DNA from: an uncultured Synergistales bacterium
Lineage (GTDB): Bacteria; Synergistota; Synergistia; Synergistales; Aminobacteriaceae
Assembly: GCA_937957815.1 (NCBI GenBank)
Contig: CALFXN010000094.1
Span: 1 to 6,457, forward strand
Length of the DNA stretch: 6,457 nt
Direction of reading: 5' to 3'
The notes beneath the pieces were generated by a model. It saw only the letters and a list, made by a program, of their open reading frames with translations, had not been told where the DNA came from and did not search any database. Made by a program: the position numbers and the translations under genes. Positions 1-5,203 of this stretch are shown one piece after another (position 1 is the first letter of the stretch; each line of letters starts with the position of its first letter).

Positions 1-45
1 CCACCGAGATCTACACTCTTTCCCTACACGACGCTCTTCCGATCT
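1..45 (+). other. Illumina TruSeq/P5 sequencing adapter (artefact)
   Basis: These 45 bases match the 3' part of the Illumina TruSeq universal (P5) adapter and end exactly at its terminal CTCTTCCGATCT. The first 13 bases of the 58-base adapter are missing. This is library sequence left on the end of a contig and is not genomic. By chance it contains no stop codon in the frame of the following gene, so a gene caller could wrongly extend that protein by 15 residues. Real sequence begins at base 46. Confidence 0.98.
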
Positions 46-339
46 CTCGCGCTCGAAGAGATCGTCGTCAACATCTGCTCCTATGCCTATCAGACGCCTC
101 CGGGCGAGGTGACGATCCGGATCGAGGATACGCCCGGATCCTTTTCGGTCGAGTTCGTCGATAACGGCGTCCCGTTCGACCCGCTCGCGCTCGAGGATCC
201 GGACGTTTCCCGTCCACTGATGGAACGCGAGGCGGGCGGGCTCGGCATCCTGCTCGTCCGGCGGACCATGGACGAAGTCCACTATGCCCGCAGGGGGAAC
301 CTGAACTGTCTGAAAATCGTCGTGACGAAACCCGAATGA
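46..339 (+). CDS. RsbW/SpoIIAB-like anti-sigma factor kinase (HATPase), 5'-truncated
   Basis: This is the C-terminal 97 residues of a small GHKL-fold ATP-binding protein of the HATPase_c_2 (RsbW/SpoIIAB) family. Known members bind and inhibit a sigma factor or other target and phosphorylate a STAS-domain antagonist. Counting from base 46, the N-box is visible at residues 1-15 (ALEEIVVNICSYAY, with Glu4/Glu5 and Asn9). The G1 box DNGVPFDP starts at Asp39, and the G2 box GGLG lies at residues 64-67, followed by the ILLVRRTMDEV helix and a final beta strand. About 40-50 N-terminal residues are probably missing, because the gene runs into the adapter junction. The GTG at 109 lies inside the fold and is not a credible start. 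The gene overlaps the next one by 4 bp (ATGA), so translation is probably coupled. A SpoIIE phosphatase two genes downstream fits a partner-switching module. The exact target is unknown. The family call is secure, but the biological target is inferred. Confidence 0.88.
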   Translation, partial: LALEEIVVNICSYAYQTPPGEVTIRIEDTPGSFSVEFVDNGVPFDPLALEDPDVSRPLMEREAGGLGILLVRRTMDEVHYARRGNLNCLKIVVTKPE

Positions 340-1409
340 CCGCCGAAAGTACGTTCCGGAAACCGGCGTTTCGCCGGTTCGCCCGTTTGTGCGCGTTTCT
401 CGCCGCGATGGCGTTCGCGGGTCCGGCGATGGCGGAGATGTCCGCCCCGCCGCTCCGGAAGGCGTCGATGACGCTTCACTGGTACCCCCAGACGCAGTTC
501 GCGGGCTACTACATGGCGCTCGAAAAGGGGTTCTTCCGCGCGCGCGGGATCGATATGGAGATCCGGCGGGGAGGGGCCGACGTCGACGTCGTCGAGGAGC
601 TGCGGTCCGGCCGGACGACGTTTTCGACGATGTTCCTGACCGGAGCGCTTCGCTTCCGCTCGGAGACGCTCCGGCTCGTGAACGTGGGGCAGATCGTGAA
701 CCGGGGCAATCTCCTGATCGTCGCGAAGAAGAAAAGCGGCATCAAGACGGTCGCGGACTTGAACGGCCGCAAGATGAGCCTCTGGGGCGACCACTTCTCG
801 GGCGCGTACAAGAAGCTCTTCAACGCGCAGCGCATCTGGCCGGTGATCCGCCCCCAGTTCTTCTCGGTCGACCTGTTTCTTCGCGGCGCCGTCGACGCGT
901 GTAACGCGATGTCCTACAACGAATACATCCGCATCCTCCAGGCGGGGTACCGTCCGGAAGATCTGACGGTGATCCCTCTGCGCGGGGAAGGATACGACTT
1001 TCCCGAAGACGGGATCTACTGCCTCGAACAGACGTGGAGGAGCGATCCCGCCCTGTGTCGCGACGTCCTGGATGCGTCGCTCGAAGGGTGGCGATACGCC
1101 GCCGCGCACCCCGACGAAGCGGTCGATCTGATCGCGCGCCTGGCCGACGGGGTCGGCTACACCGTCAACAGACTGCTTCTCCGTTCGATGCTCACGACGA
1201 TCCTTCCATCGATCTTCCCGGAGTCGTCGGATTCGGGAACACTTCCGTGGACCCCCGGCGTCCTTTCGAAAAGCGCCTACGAGCGCACCGTCGCGATGAT
1301 GGACGAAGTGTTCGTCGGAGACCAGTGGAACGTGTCCTACGACGTTTTCCATCCGATCGGCGTCGAAGGGACGACCCCGAGAGGGGCGGTGTCTTTCGAT
1401 GTCCGTTAG
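336..1409 (+). CDS. Exported THI5/NMT1-like (ThiY/SsuA type) substrate-binding protein
   Basis: This 357-aa periplasmic solute-binding protein has the type 2 periplasmic-binding fold of the NMT1/THI5 family, whose relatives bind pyrimidines, thiamine precursors, sulfonates or similar small molecules. The N-terminus is a Sec signal peptide: arginines to residue 17, a hydrophobic core at about 18-32, and a likely AMA cleavage after Ala33. There is no lipobox cysteine. The family signature is at residues 46-80: MTLHWYPQTQFAGYYMALEK, then GFF, GID and RRGG. The inter-lobe segment around ADLNGRKMSLWG (140-151) and the AMSYNEY stretch (191-197) also fit. The start is chosen from the ATGA overlap with the upstream kinase gene. 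No clear Shine-Dalgarno is visible, so coupled translation is likely. No permease or ABC ATPase gene is adjacent. The gene sits between a kinase and a Cache-PP2C receptor, so it may serve as a ligand-presenting sensor subunit rather than a transporter component (inference). The ligand cannot be assigned from sequence alone. Confidence 0.9.
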   Translation: MTAESTFRKPAFRRFARLCAFLAAMAFAGPAMAEMSAPPLRKASMTLHWYPQTQFAGYYMALEKGFFRARGIDMEIRRGGADVDVVEELRSGRTTFSTMFLTGALRFRSETLRLVNVGQIVNRGNLLIVAKKKSGIKTVADLNGRKMSLWGDHFSGAYKKLFNAQRIWPVIRPQFFSVDLFLRGAVDACNAMSYNEYIRILQAGYRPEDLTVIPLRGEGYDFPEDGIYCLEQTWRSDPALCRDVLDASLEGWRYAAAHPDEAVDLIARLADGVGYTVNRLLLRSMLTTILPSIFPESSDSGTLPWTPGVLSKSAYERTVAMMDEVFVGDQWNVSYDVFHPIGVEGTTPRGAVSFDVR

Positions 1410-3393
1410 GCGTTCGTCGTTCCTCGGAAGCGCCCGTACGGGACTCTCGATCGCTGGGAAGCTCGCGCTCATGACGATGGCGGGCGTCGGACTGATTTTC
1501 CTTCTCATCATCGCGTACGGCTATGTGAGCTCCGTCGGGGCGATGGAGGCGGAGTTCCACGCCCGCATCGAAAACCTCGGCGAGGCCACCGCAAGCAAGA
1601 TCCGCAGAATTCCCCGCGTCGCCGAGGCGGTGACGCACGATCTCGCGACGATCCTGCGTTCGTTCAGGCCGGATCCCGAACAGCTCCGCGACGTGATGAA
1701 AAGCCTGATCGAGCCGCACCCCGAGGTGTCGGGCCTGTTCGTGGGGTTCTCCCGGCAGACGGGGGACGCGCTGCTCGACAACTTCTGCCCGTTCGTCTAC
1801 CGTCAGGATTCGACGATCGGGTGGCGCAACCTCGCCGAAGTGTACGACTGGACCGTATGGGACTGGTACCAGCTTCCATTGCAGCTCGGGAAACCCGTCT
1901 GGACCGAGCCGTTCTTCGGCAACGAGGGGACGGGGTCCATGGTCGTGGACTACTGCGTTCCGATCTACGACGAGAACTGGCGCTACCTCGCGTCGATCGG
2001 GACGTCGATCGAGCTTCACTGGCTCACGAACGCGATCTCGACGATGAATGTCGGGAACAACGGATATATCTTTCTGATCACCGCGAACGGAACGATCGTG
2101 TCGCACCCGAGGCGCGAGATCATCATGAAGGAGACCGTCTTCTCGATCTCCGAAGAGGAGGGGAACCCCGAACTCTGGGATCTCGGGCGCCGGATGGTCG
2201 AGGGAAAGAGAGGGCTCTTCAGGTATCACGACAGAAAGCGCGACAGGCGCCTTCTCGTCTGGCACCAGCCGATCGAGGGAATGGGCTGGTCGCTCGGGAT
2301 CGTCTTTCCGGAAAAGGAAATCCTCGCCGGCGTAAACCGGCTGAGCCGGACGCAATTCCTCCTCGGGCTCGCCGGAATGGCCGGAATGCTGGCGGTGTCG
2401 CTCTTCGTCGCGAGCCGCATCAGCCGTCCGATCCGGTCGCTCAAGGACGCGACGCAGCTTCTCGCGTCCGGCAGGCTCGACGCTCCGTTGCCGCCGATCT
2501 CGGGCAACGACGAGGTCGCGCGCCTGACCGAGTCCTTCACGTCGATGCGCGACAGTCTGCTCGTCCATATCGAGGAGCTTCGGGCGACGACGGCCGCGCG
2601 CGAACGCATCGAGAGCGAGCTCGATATCGCCCGGTCCATCCAGATGAGCCTGATTCCGCGGACGTTCCCGCCGTTCCCGAAGGACGACCGGATCGACCTC
2701 TTCGCGATGCTCGAACCCGCGCGTGAAGTCGGCGGCGACTTCTACGACTTCTTCATGACCGACGGGAACCATCTGCTTCTCGTCGTCGGCGACGTTTCGG
2801 GCAAGGGAGTTCCGGCCGCGCTCTTCATGGCCGTGACGCGGAGTTTCATGAAGGCGTTCGCGTCCATGACGGATTCGGTTTCCGACGACAGGGCGGACGG
2901 ACCGGCCGCGCTCCTGTCGGCCGTCAACGACCGGATCGTCGAGGGCAACGACGCGTGCATGTTCGTGACGCTCTTCTGCGCCACCGTCGATCTTCGCGAC
3001 GGCAGCTTCCGCTACGCGAACGGAGGACACCCCTCCCCGTGGAAGATCTCCGGCGGACGCGTCGTTCCGCTGGCGCGCGTGAAGGGGCCGCTCGTCGGCG
3101 CCGTCGGCGGAGTGTTGTTCGAAGAGGGGGCCGGAAGGCTTCTGCCCGGCGATTCGATCTTTATGTTCACCGACGGCGTGACCGAGGCGCTCAACGGGCG
3201 CGAGGAGCTTCTCGGAGAGGCGCGCGTCGAAACGTGGCTTTCCGAGACGTCCTTCGGAAATCCGGAGAGCACCGTCCTCCTCGAGCGCATGCGCGAACGG
3301 ATTTCCCTGTTCGTGGGCGGGGCCGAGCAGTCCGACGACATCACGATGCTCTGCTTCCGCTACAAGGGGCCGGAAATGAAAACGACCGCGTGA
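1399..3393 (+). CDS. Membrane receptor phosphatase: Cache-HAMP-SpoIIE (PP2C family, RsbU-like)
   Basis: This 664-aa inner-membrane protein is a serine/threonine phosphatase of the SpoIIE/RsbU class, which typically dephosphorylates STAS antagonists in partner-switching systems. Domains in order: TM1 at about 22-45; an extracytoplasmic double-Cache-like sensor at about 50-312, with features such as YDWTVWDWYQLP (149-160), PVWTEPFFG (166-174) and NGYIFLITANGTIVSHP (221-237); TM2 at about 318-338; HAMP at about 336-390; a short coiled linker; the ARSIQMSLIP signalling helix (411-420); and the SpoIIE domain at about 430-656. Metal-ligand acidic residues are intact: Asp447 in GGDFYDFF, Asp465 in GDVSGKG, Asp592 in TDGVTEA, and Asp646/Asp647 in SDDITM. 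The enzyme therefore looks active. The start overlaps the upstream gene by 11 bp, with a GAGGGG at 1381-1386 as a rather distant ribosome site. The next in-frame Met would cut into TM1. The sensor ligand is unknown, and the adjacent binding protein is a candidate partner. Confidence 0.95.
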   Translation: MSVRRSSFLGSARTGLSIAGKLALMTMAGVGLIFLLIIAYGYVSSVGAMEAEFHARIENLGEATASKIRRIPRVAEAVTHDLATILRSFRPDPEQLRDVMKSLIEPHPEVSGLFVGFSRQTGDALLDNFCPFVYRQDSTIGWRNLAEVYDWTVWDWYQLPLQLGKPVWTEPFFGNEGTGSMVVDYCVPIYDENWRYLASIGTSIELHWLTNAISTMNVGNNGYIFLITANGTIVSHPRREIIMKETVFSISEEEGNPELWDLGRRMVEGKRGLFRYHDRKRDRRLLVWHQPIEGMGWSLGIVFPEKEILAGVNRLSRTQFLLGLAGMAGMLAVSLFVASRISRPIRSLKDATQLLASGRLDAPLPPISGNDEVARLTESFTSMRDSLLVHIEELRATTAARERIESELDIARSIQMSLIPRTFPPFPKDDRIDLFAMLEPAREVGGDFYDFFMTDGNHLLLVVGDVSGKGVPAALFMAVTRSFMKAFASMTDSVSDDRADGPAALLSAVNDRIVEGNDACMFVTLFCATVDLRDGSFRYANGGHPSPWKISGGRVVPLARVKGPLVGAVGGVLFEEGAGRLLPGDSIFMFTDGVTEALNGREELLGEARVETWLSETSFGNPESTVLLERMRERISLFVGGAEQSDDITMLCFRYKGPEMKTTA

Positions 3394-3409
3394 CGCCGGC
3401 GGAGGGCTC

Positions 3410-3440
3410 TTGACTCTGACATCGTGTCACGGTTTAGGAT
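3410..3440 (+). promoter_or_regulatory. MerR-type promoter with 19-bp spacer and internal operator dyad
   Basis: A -35 element TTGACT (3410-3415) and a -10 element TAGGAT (3435-3440) are separated by 19 bp, the elongated spacing characteristic of promoters that MerR-family activators untwist. Inside the spacer is the perfect inverted repeat TGACA-TCG-TGTCA (3417-3429), with further matching AC/GT arms at 3413-3414 and 3432-3433. A MerR/BmrR-type gene lies in the operon it would drive, so autoregulation is likely. Transcription would start near 3447, leaving a leader of about 40 nt before the peptide gene. The element lies only 16 bp after the phosphatase stop codon, and I see no terminator between them. 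The spacing and dyad are seen directly; control by this MerR protein is inferred. Confidence 0.78.
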
Positions 3441-3474
3441 TGGCTCTGGATACCGGGGACATCATTCGCACATC

Positions 3475-3483
3475 AAGGGGGAA
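3475..3483 (+). promoter_or_regulatory. Ribosome binding site deciding the peptide start
   Basis: The purine-rich AAGGGGGAA lies about 7 bases before the ATG at 3490. The alternative in-frame ATG at 3424 falls inside the proposed promoter spacer, upstream of the expected transcription start, so the 3490 start is preferred. Confidence 0.7.
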
Positions 3484-3489
3484 ACGGCA

Positions 3490-3621
3490 ATGGCGCGGGA
3501 AGAAGGAAAACCGAAGGTTGAAGAGAAGACATTCGACAAAACCGGGAAGACCGACGTGCTGAACGACGACGAACTGAAGGGAATCGTCGGCGGCGAAGGG
3601 ATGTCCGACGGAAAGATCTGA
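3490..3621 (+). CDS. Short double-glycine leader peptide (bacteriocin/RiPP or signal-peptide-like)
   Basis: This encodes a 43-aa peptide. Residues 1-22 are charged and Lys/Glu-rich. Residues 24-35 (LNDDELKGIVGG) fit the double-glycine leader consensus at every key position: Leu at -12, Glu at -8, Leu at -7, Ile at -4, and Gly-Gly at -2/-1. In known systems such leaders are cut after GG by C39-peptidase ABC transporters. The tail after GG is only eight residues (EGMSDGKI), with no Cys and little hydrophobicity. That is far too short for a typical class II bacteriocin and closer in size to a signalling peptide, or to a peptide whose leader is itself functional. It is the first gene behind the MerR-type promoter. 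It is followed by a strong hairpin and then by a 95-aa protein with a similar motif. No C39 transporter, maturase or immunity protein is visible here. It could instead be a small cytoplasmic protein with a chance match. I do not recognise a named family member. Confidence 0.7.
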   Translation: MAREEGKPKVEEKTFDKTGKTDVLNDDELKGIVGGEGMSDGKI

Positions 3622-3631
3622 CGCGTGTCCA

Positions 3632-3668
3632 GGGCCGTTTCCTTCGCGTAGCCGCAAGGGAGCGGCCC
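3632..3668 (+). other. Strong intercistronic stem-loop between the peptide and 95-aa genes
   Basis: GGGCCGTTTCCTT (3632-3644) pairs along its full 13 bases with AAGGGAGCGGCCC (3656-3668), using two G-U wobbles, around an 11-nt loop. No T-run follows, so it is not a standard intrinsic terminator. In an operon this position would suit transcript processing, 3'-end protection of the peptide message, or attenuation that lowers downstream expression. The pairing is seen directly; the role is inferred. Confidence 0.6.
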
Positions 3669-3700
3669 CGACCCGTACGAAGCGACGGAGGCTGATCGCC

Positions 3701-3988
3701 ATGGACGATATCGACAAAAGGCTGCGTTCATTCGGCATCGACCCCGAGTGGGTCAGGAAGGAGATTGGCGAAGGGCGCGAAAAGGCGGTTCTCGCCGCTC
3801 TTGACGAAGCGGAGGAGATGCTCGAACTCCAGCTCGTCGAACTGGAAGACCTCCGGGAGGAAGTCTGCGCGATGGCGGAGGGTTTTCGAACGCGCGGAGA
3901 CAAGGACGAAGGACGACTTTCCGACGAGGACCTCGAGATGCTCAACGCGGCCGGAACCTTCTTCGACGACGGGAGGTTCGGCGAGTGA
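3701..3988 (+). CDS. Acidic 95-aa helical protein with leader-like C-terminal motif, unknown function
   Basis: I do not recognise this protein. It is 95 residues long, strongly acidic (roughly twice as many Asp/Glu as Lys/Arg), and has no signal peptide or membrane segment. Residues about 23-62 look like a continuous amphipathic helix or coiled coil rich in Glu and Leu. Residues 73-84 (LSDEDLEMLNAA) fit the spacing of double-glycine-type leaders: Leu at -12, Ser at -11, acidic at -8, Leu at -7, Leu at -4 and Ala-Ala at -2/-1. An 11-residue tail, GTFFDDGRFGE, follows. The start at 3701 has GGAGG at 3687-3691, nine bases upstream. The stop overlaps the MerR start by 4 bp, implying translational coupling. 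The gene sits in the MerR-promoter cassette behind the short double-glycine peptide. It could be a long-leader peptide precursor, an antagonist or partner of the regulator, or a small acidic protein whose motif resemblance is accidental. Confidence 0.8.
   Translation: MDDIDKRLRSFGIDPEWVRKEIGEGREKAVLAALDEAEEMLELQLVELEDLREEVCAMAEGFRTRGDKDEGRLSDEDLEMLNAAGTFFDDGRFGE
3971..3976 (+). promoter_or_regulatory. Ribosome binding site favouring the GTG start of the MerR gene
   Basis: GGGAGG lies inside the end of the 95-aa gene. It is 8 bases from the GTG at 3985 and 14 from the ATG at 3991. The spacing favours the GTG start, which creates a GTGA overlap with the preceding stop codon. Confidence 0.6.
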
Positions 3989-4854
3989 TCATGAAACCGG
4001 CGCGTGACGAAAACGGAGCGTGTTCCGCGGAGGAGCGGGTCAGCGCGCTGGCTCCCCGTCTTCTGTCGATCGGGGAATTTTCCCGGAGAAGCGGGATTTC
4101 TCCGAGAATGCTCCGGTTCTATGCCGATCGGGGCATTCTGGTTCCGGCGCATACGGACGCCCGGACGGGGTATCGGCGATACCTCGTATCCCAGTTGATG
4201 GAAGCCCGTCTGTTGCAGGGGTTCCGCGATGTCGACTTTTCCGTCCGGGACATGGCGGCGCTGCTCAACGGAGCGGTATGCGGCGATGTCCGCCGTTTCG
4301 TCGAGGAACAGAAGCTCGCGCTCCGGCAGAAGATGGAGGCGCTCAGGACGTCGCTCGAGACGCTCGAGAACATGCTCTGCGACGAGCCTGTAGAACCCTG
4401 CGGCCTGGTCCGGACGGCCGAGGCCCACGTTCTGGCGGCATCCTTCCGCGCCCCGAGGACGCGTCTGCGGACCCTCGCCTGCGAAGCCGCGAAACCGTTG
4501 CTCGACGAGGTCGGCGCGACGTACGATCCCTGTTCCGCACCGATCTTCTGCACCTTCGAGAATCCGGCCCCCGCATCGGTCGCTTCGCCGTTCGCGACGC
4601 TCGACGCGACCGTATGCGTGATCGTGAACCACGAAACGGGGCGAACGCTTCCGGGCGGCACGATGGCCGCGACGCTTCACCGGGGGCCCTACGACCACAT
4701 CGGCGAATCGTTCGGACGGCTCATGGACTGGATCGAAAGCCGGAAGCTCGTCGTGACGGGCAGGATTCAGGAGTGCTATTTCCCGTTCGACGACGAAAAA
4801 GCCCCCCATGGCCGGGTCGAAGTGGCCATCCCGGTGCTCGAGCCGGAACGATAA
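3985..4854 (+). CDS. MerR-family regulator with GyrI-like effector domain (BmrR/BltR type)
   Basis: This 289-aa one-component transcription regulator carries the MerR winged-helix domain at about residues 26-95: LLSIGEFSRRSGISPRMLRFY, then DRGILVP and TGYRRY, then the second HTH ending near LLNG. A dimerisation helix follows at about 102-131. The C-terminal half is a GyrI-like/AraC effector-binding domain, with TMAATLHRGPYDHIGESF (226-243), a DWIESRKL helix and the closing VEVAIPV strand (278-284). In BmrR and relatives this domain binds hydrophobic or cationic ligands and the protein untwists promoters with 19-bp spacers. Exactly such a promoter opens this operon at 3410-3440. GTG 3985 is chosen over ATG 3991 from ribosome-site spacing; the two differ by two residues. 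Several Cys residues occur (13, 99, 132, 139, 166, 183, 189, 211, 264) but not in a metal-binding pattern I recognise. An efflux pump, the usual target of such regulators, is absent here. The ligand is unknown. Confidence 0.95.
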   Translation: MIMKPARDENGACSAEERVSALAPRLLSIGEFSRRSGISPRMLRFYADRGILVPAHTDARTGYRRYLVSQLMEARLLQGFRDVDFSVRDMAALLNGAVCGDVRRFVEEQKLALRQKMEALRTSLETLENMLCDEPVEPCGLVRTAEAHVLAASFRAPRTRLRTLACEAAKPLLDEVGATYDPCSAPIFCTFENPAPASVASPFATLDATVCVIVNHETGRTLPGGTMAATLHRGPYDHIGESFGRLMDWIESRKLVVTGRIQECYFPFDDEKAPHGRVEVAIPVLEPER

Positions 4855-4875
4855 GGCGTACAGGATGGGAAGCCG

Positions 4876-4905
4876 GCGCCGGGGGAGACGCTCCGGCGCT
4901 TTTTT
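4876..4905 (+). terminator. Intrinsic terminator after the MerR gene
   Basis: A GC-rich stem pairs GCGCCGG (4876-4882) with CCGGCGC (4893-4899), extended inward by a G-U and a G-C pair over a small loop. It is followed directly by six T (4900-4905). It lies 21 bp after the MerR stop codon. A second, outer inverted repeat, GAAGCCG (4869-4875) with CGGCTTC (4906-4912), encloses the whole structure. This ends the cassette. Confidence 0.92.
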
Positions 4906-5003
4906 CGGCTTCGAACGAAGGGAAACGATTCGCAACTCTGCCGTTGTGTCAGGGCGCACACTGCTCATGCTGAATGGATTTTCAGTGCGGAGAAGAGAAT
5001 ACG

Positions 5004-5096
5004 ATGAAACGAAACGGCGGTTTGGGAATACGGTCGGCGCCGGATGCGACATTGGCGCGGGGACAGGGGCCGCCGGTGCGGAAGGGGCGCGAATAG
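5004..5096 (+). CDS. Possible small ORF, 30 aa, doubtful
   Basis: An ATG at 5004 opens 30 codons to a TAG at 5094-5096. A purine-rich GGAGAAGAGAA (4989-4999) lies upstream as a plausible ribosome site. The peptide is basic and Gly/Arg-rich, begins MKRNGGLGIRSAPDATLARG, and has no recognisable motif, signal peptide or membrane segment. In GC-rich DNA a frame this short easily stays open by chance. It could be a leader peptide or nothing. Confidence 0.25.
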   Translation: MKRNGGLGIRSAPDATLARGQGPPVRKGRE

Positions 5097-5186
5097 CGCC
5101 GTCGGACATAACGCGGATTCATGACGGGACTATCTCTTGCGTCGGGGGACGTCATTCCGATCTGAGCGAAACGGACTCACATATTC

Positions 5187-5193
5187 GGGGAGG
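5187..5193 (+). promoter_or_regulatory. Ribosome binding site for the beta-helix protein
   Basis: GGGGAGG lies 10 bases before the ATG at 5204. That ATG opens a signal peptide, which fixes the start of the secreted protein. Confidence 0.75.
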
Positions 5194-5203
5194 TTTTGAG
5201 AGA

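Larger units (their letters stand above)
4906..5203. other. Intergenic region of about 300 bp, no convincing gene
   Basis: The stretch between the terminator and the beta-helix gene has no ORF with recognisable similarity on either strand. It contains one doubtful 30-codon ORF, a small GGCGC/GCGCC hairpin (5086-5100), and a spaced ATGACG/CGTCAT inverted repeat (5121-5126 and 5150-5155). It should hold the promoter of the secreted protein gene, since transcription ends at the terminator, but I see no good -35/-10 pair. The best I can point to is AT-rich sequence near 5129-5137 and 5178-5185. Confidence 0.5.

Noticed and set aside
109..339. GTG at 109 as the start of a complete 76-aa protein
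   Set aside because: The conserved N-box of the HATPase fold lies upstream at 46-90 in the same frame, so the gene is truncated by the contig end rather than starting at 109.
282..1511. 409-codon open frame on the minus strand
   Set aside because: It lies opposite the binding-protein gene. Its product is Arg/Glu/Asp/Pro-rich with no domain or motif, typical of an antisense shadow in GC-rich coding DNA.
1192..3030. 612-codon open frame on the minus strand
   Set aside because: It is antisense to the clearly recognisable Cache-HAMP-SpoIIE gene. Its composition is low-complexity and charged, with no family features.
4944..4972. Possible sigma70 promoter (TTGTGT ... CATGCT) before the 30-codon ORF
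   Set aside because: The -10 match is poor (three of six) and the spacing is only approximate. It cannot be separated from chance.
3427..5109. 560-codon open frame on the minus strand
   Set aside because: It spans several convincing plus-strand genes, the MerR promoter and the terminator. The product is biased and has no recognisable domain.
5119..5157. ATGACG/CGTCAT inverted repeat upstream of the beta-helix gene
   Set aside because: The arms are only 6 bp with a 23-nt gap and do not extend. It is noted in the intergenic entry but not supported as an operator.
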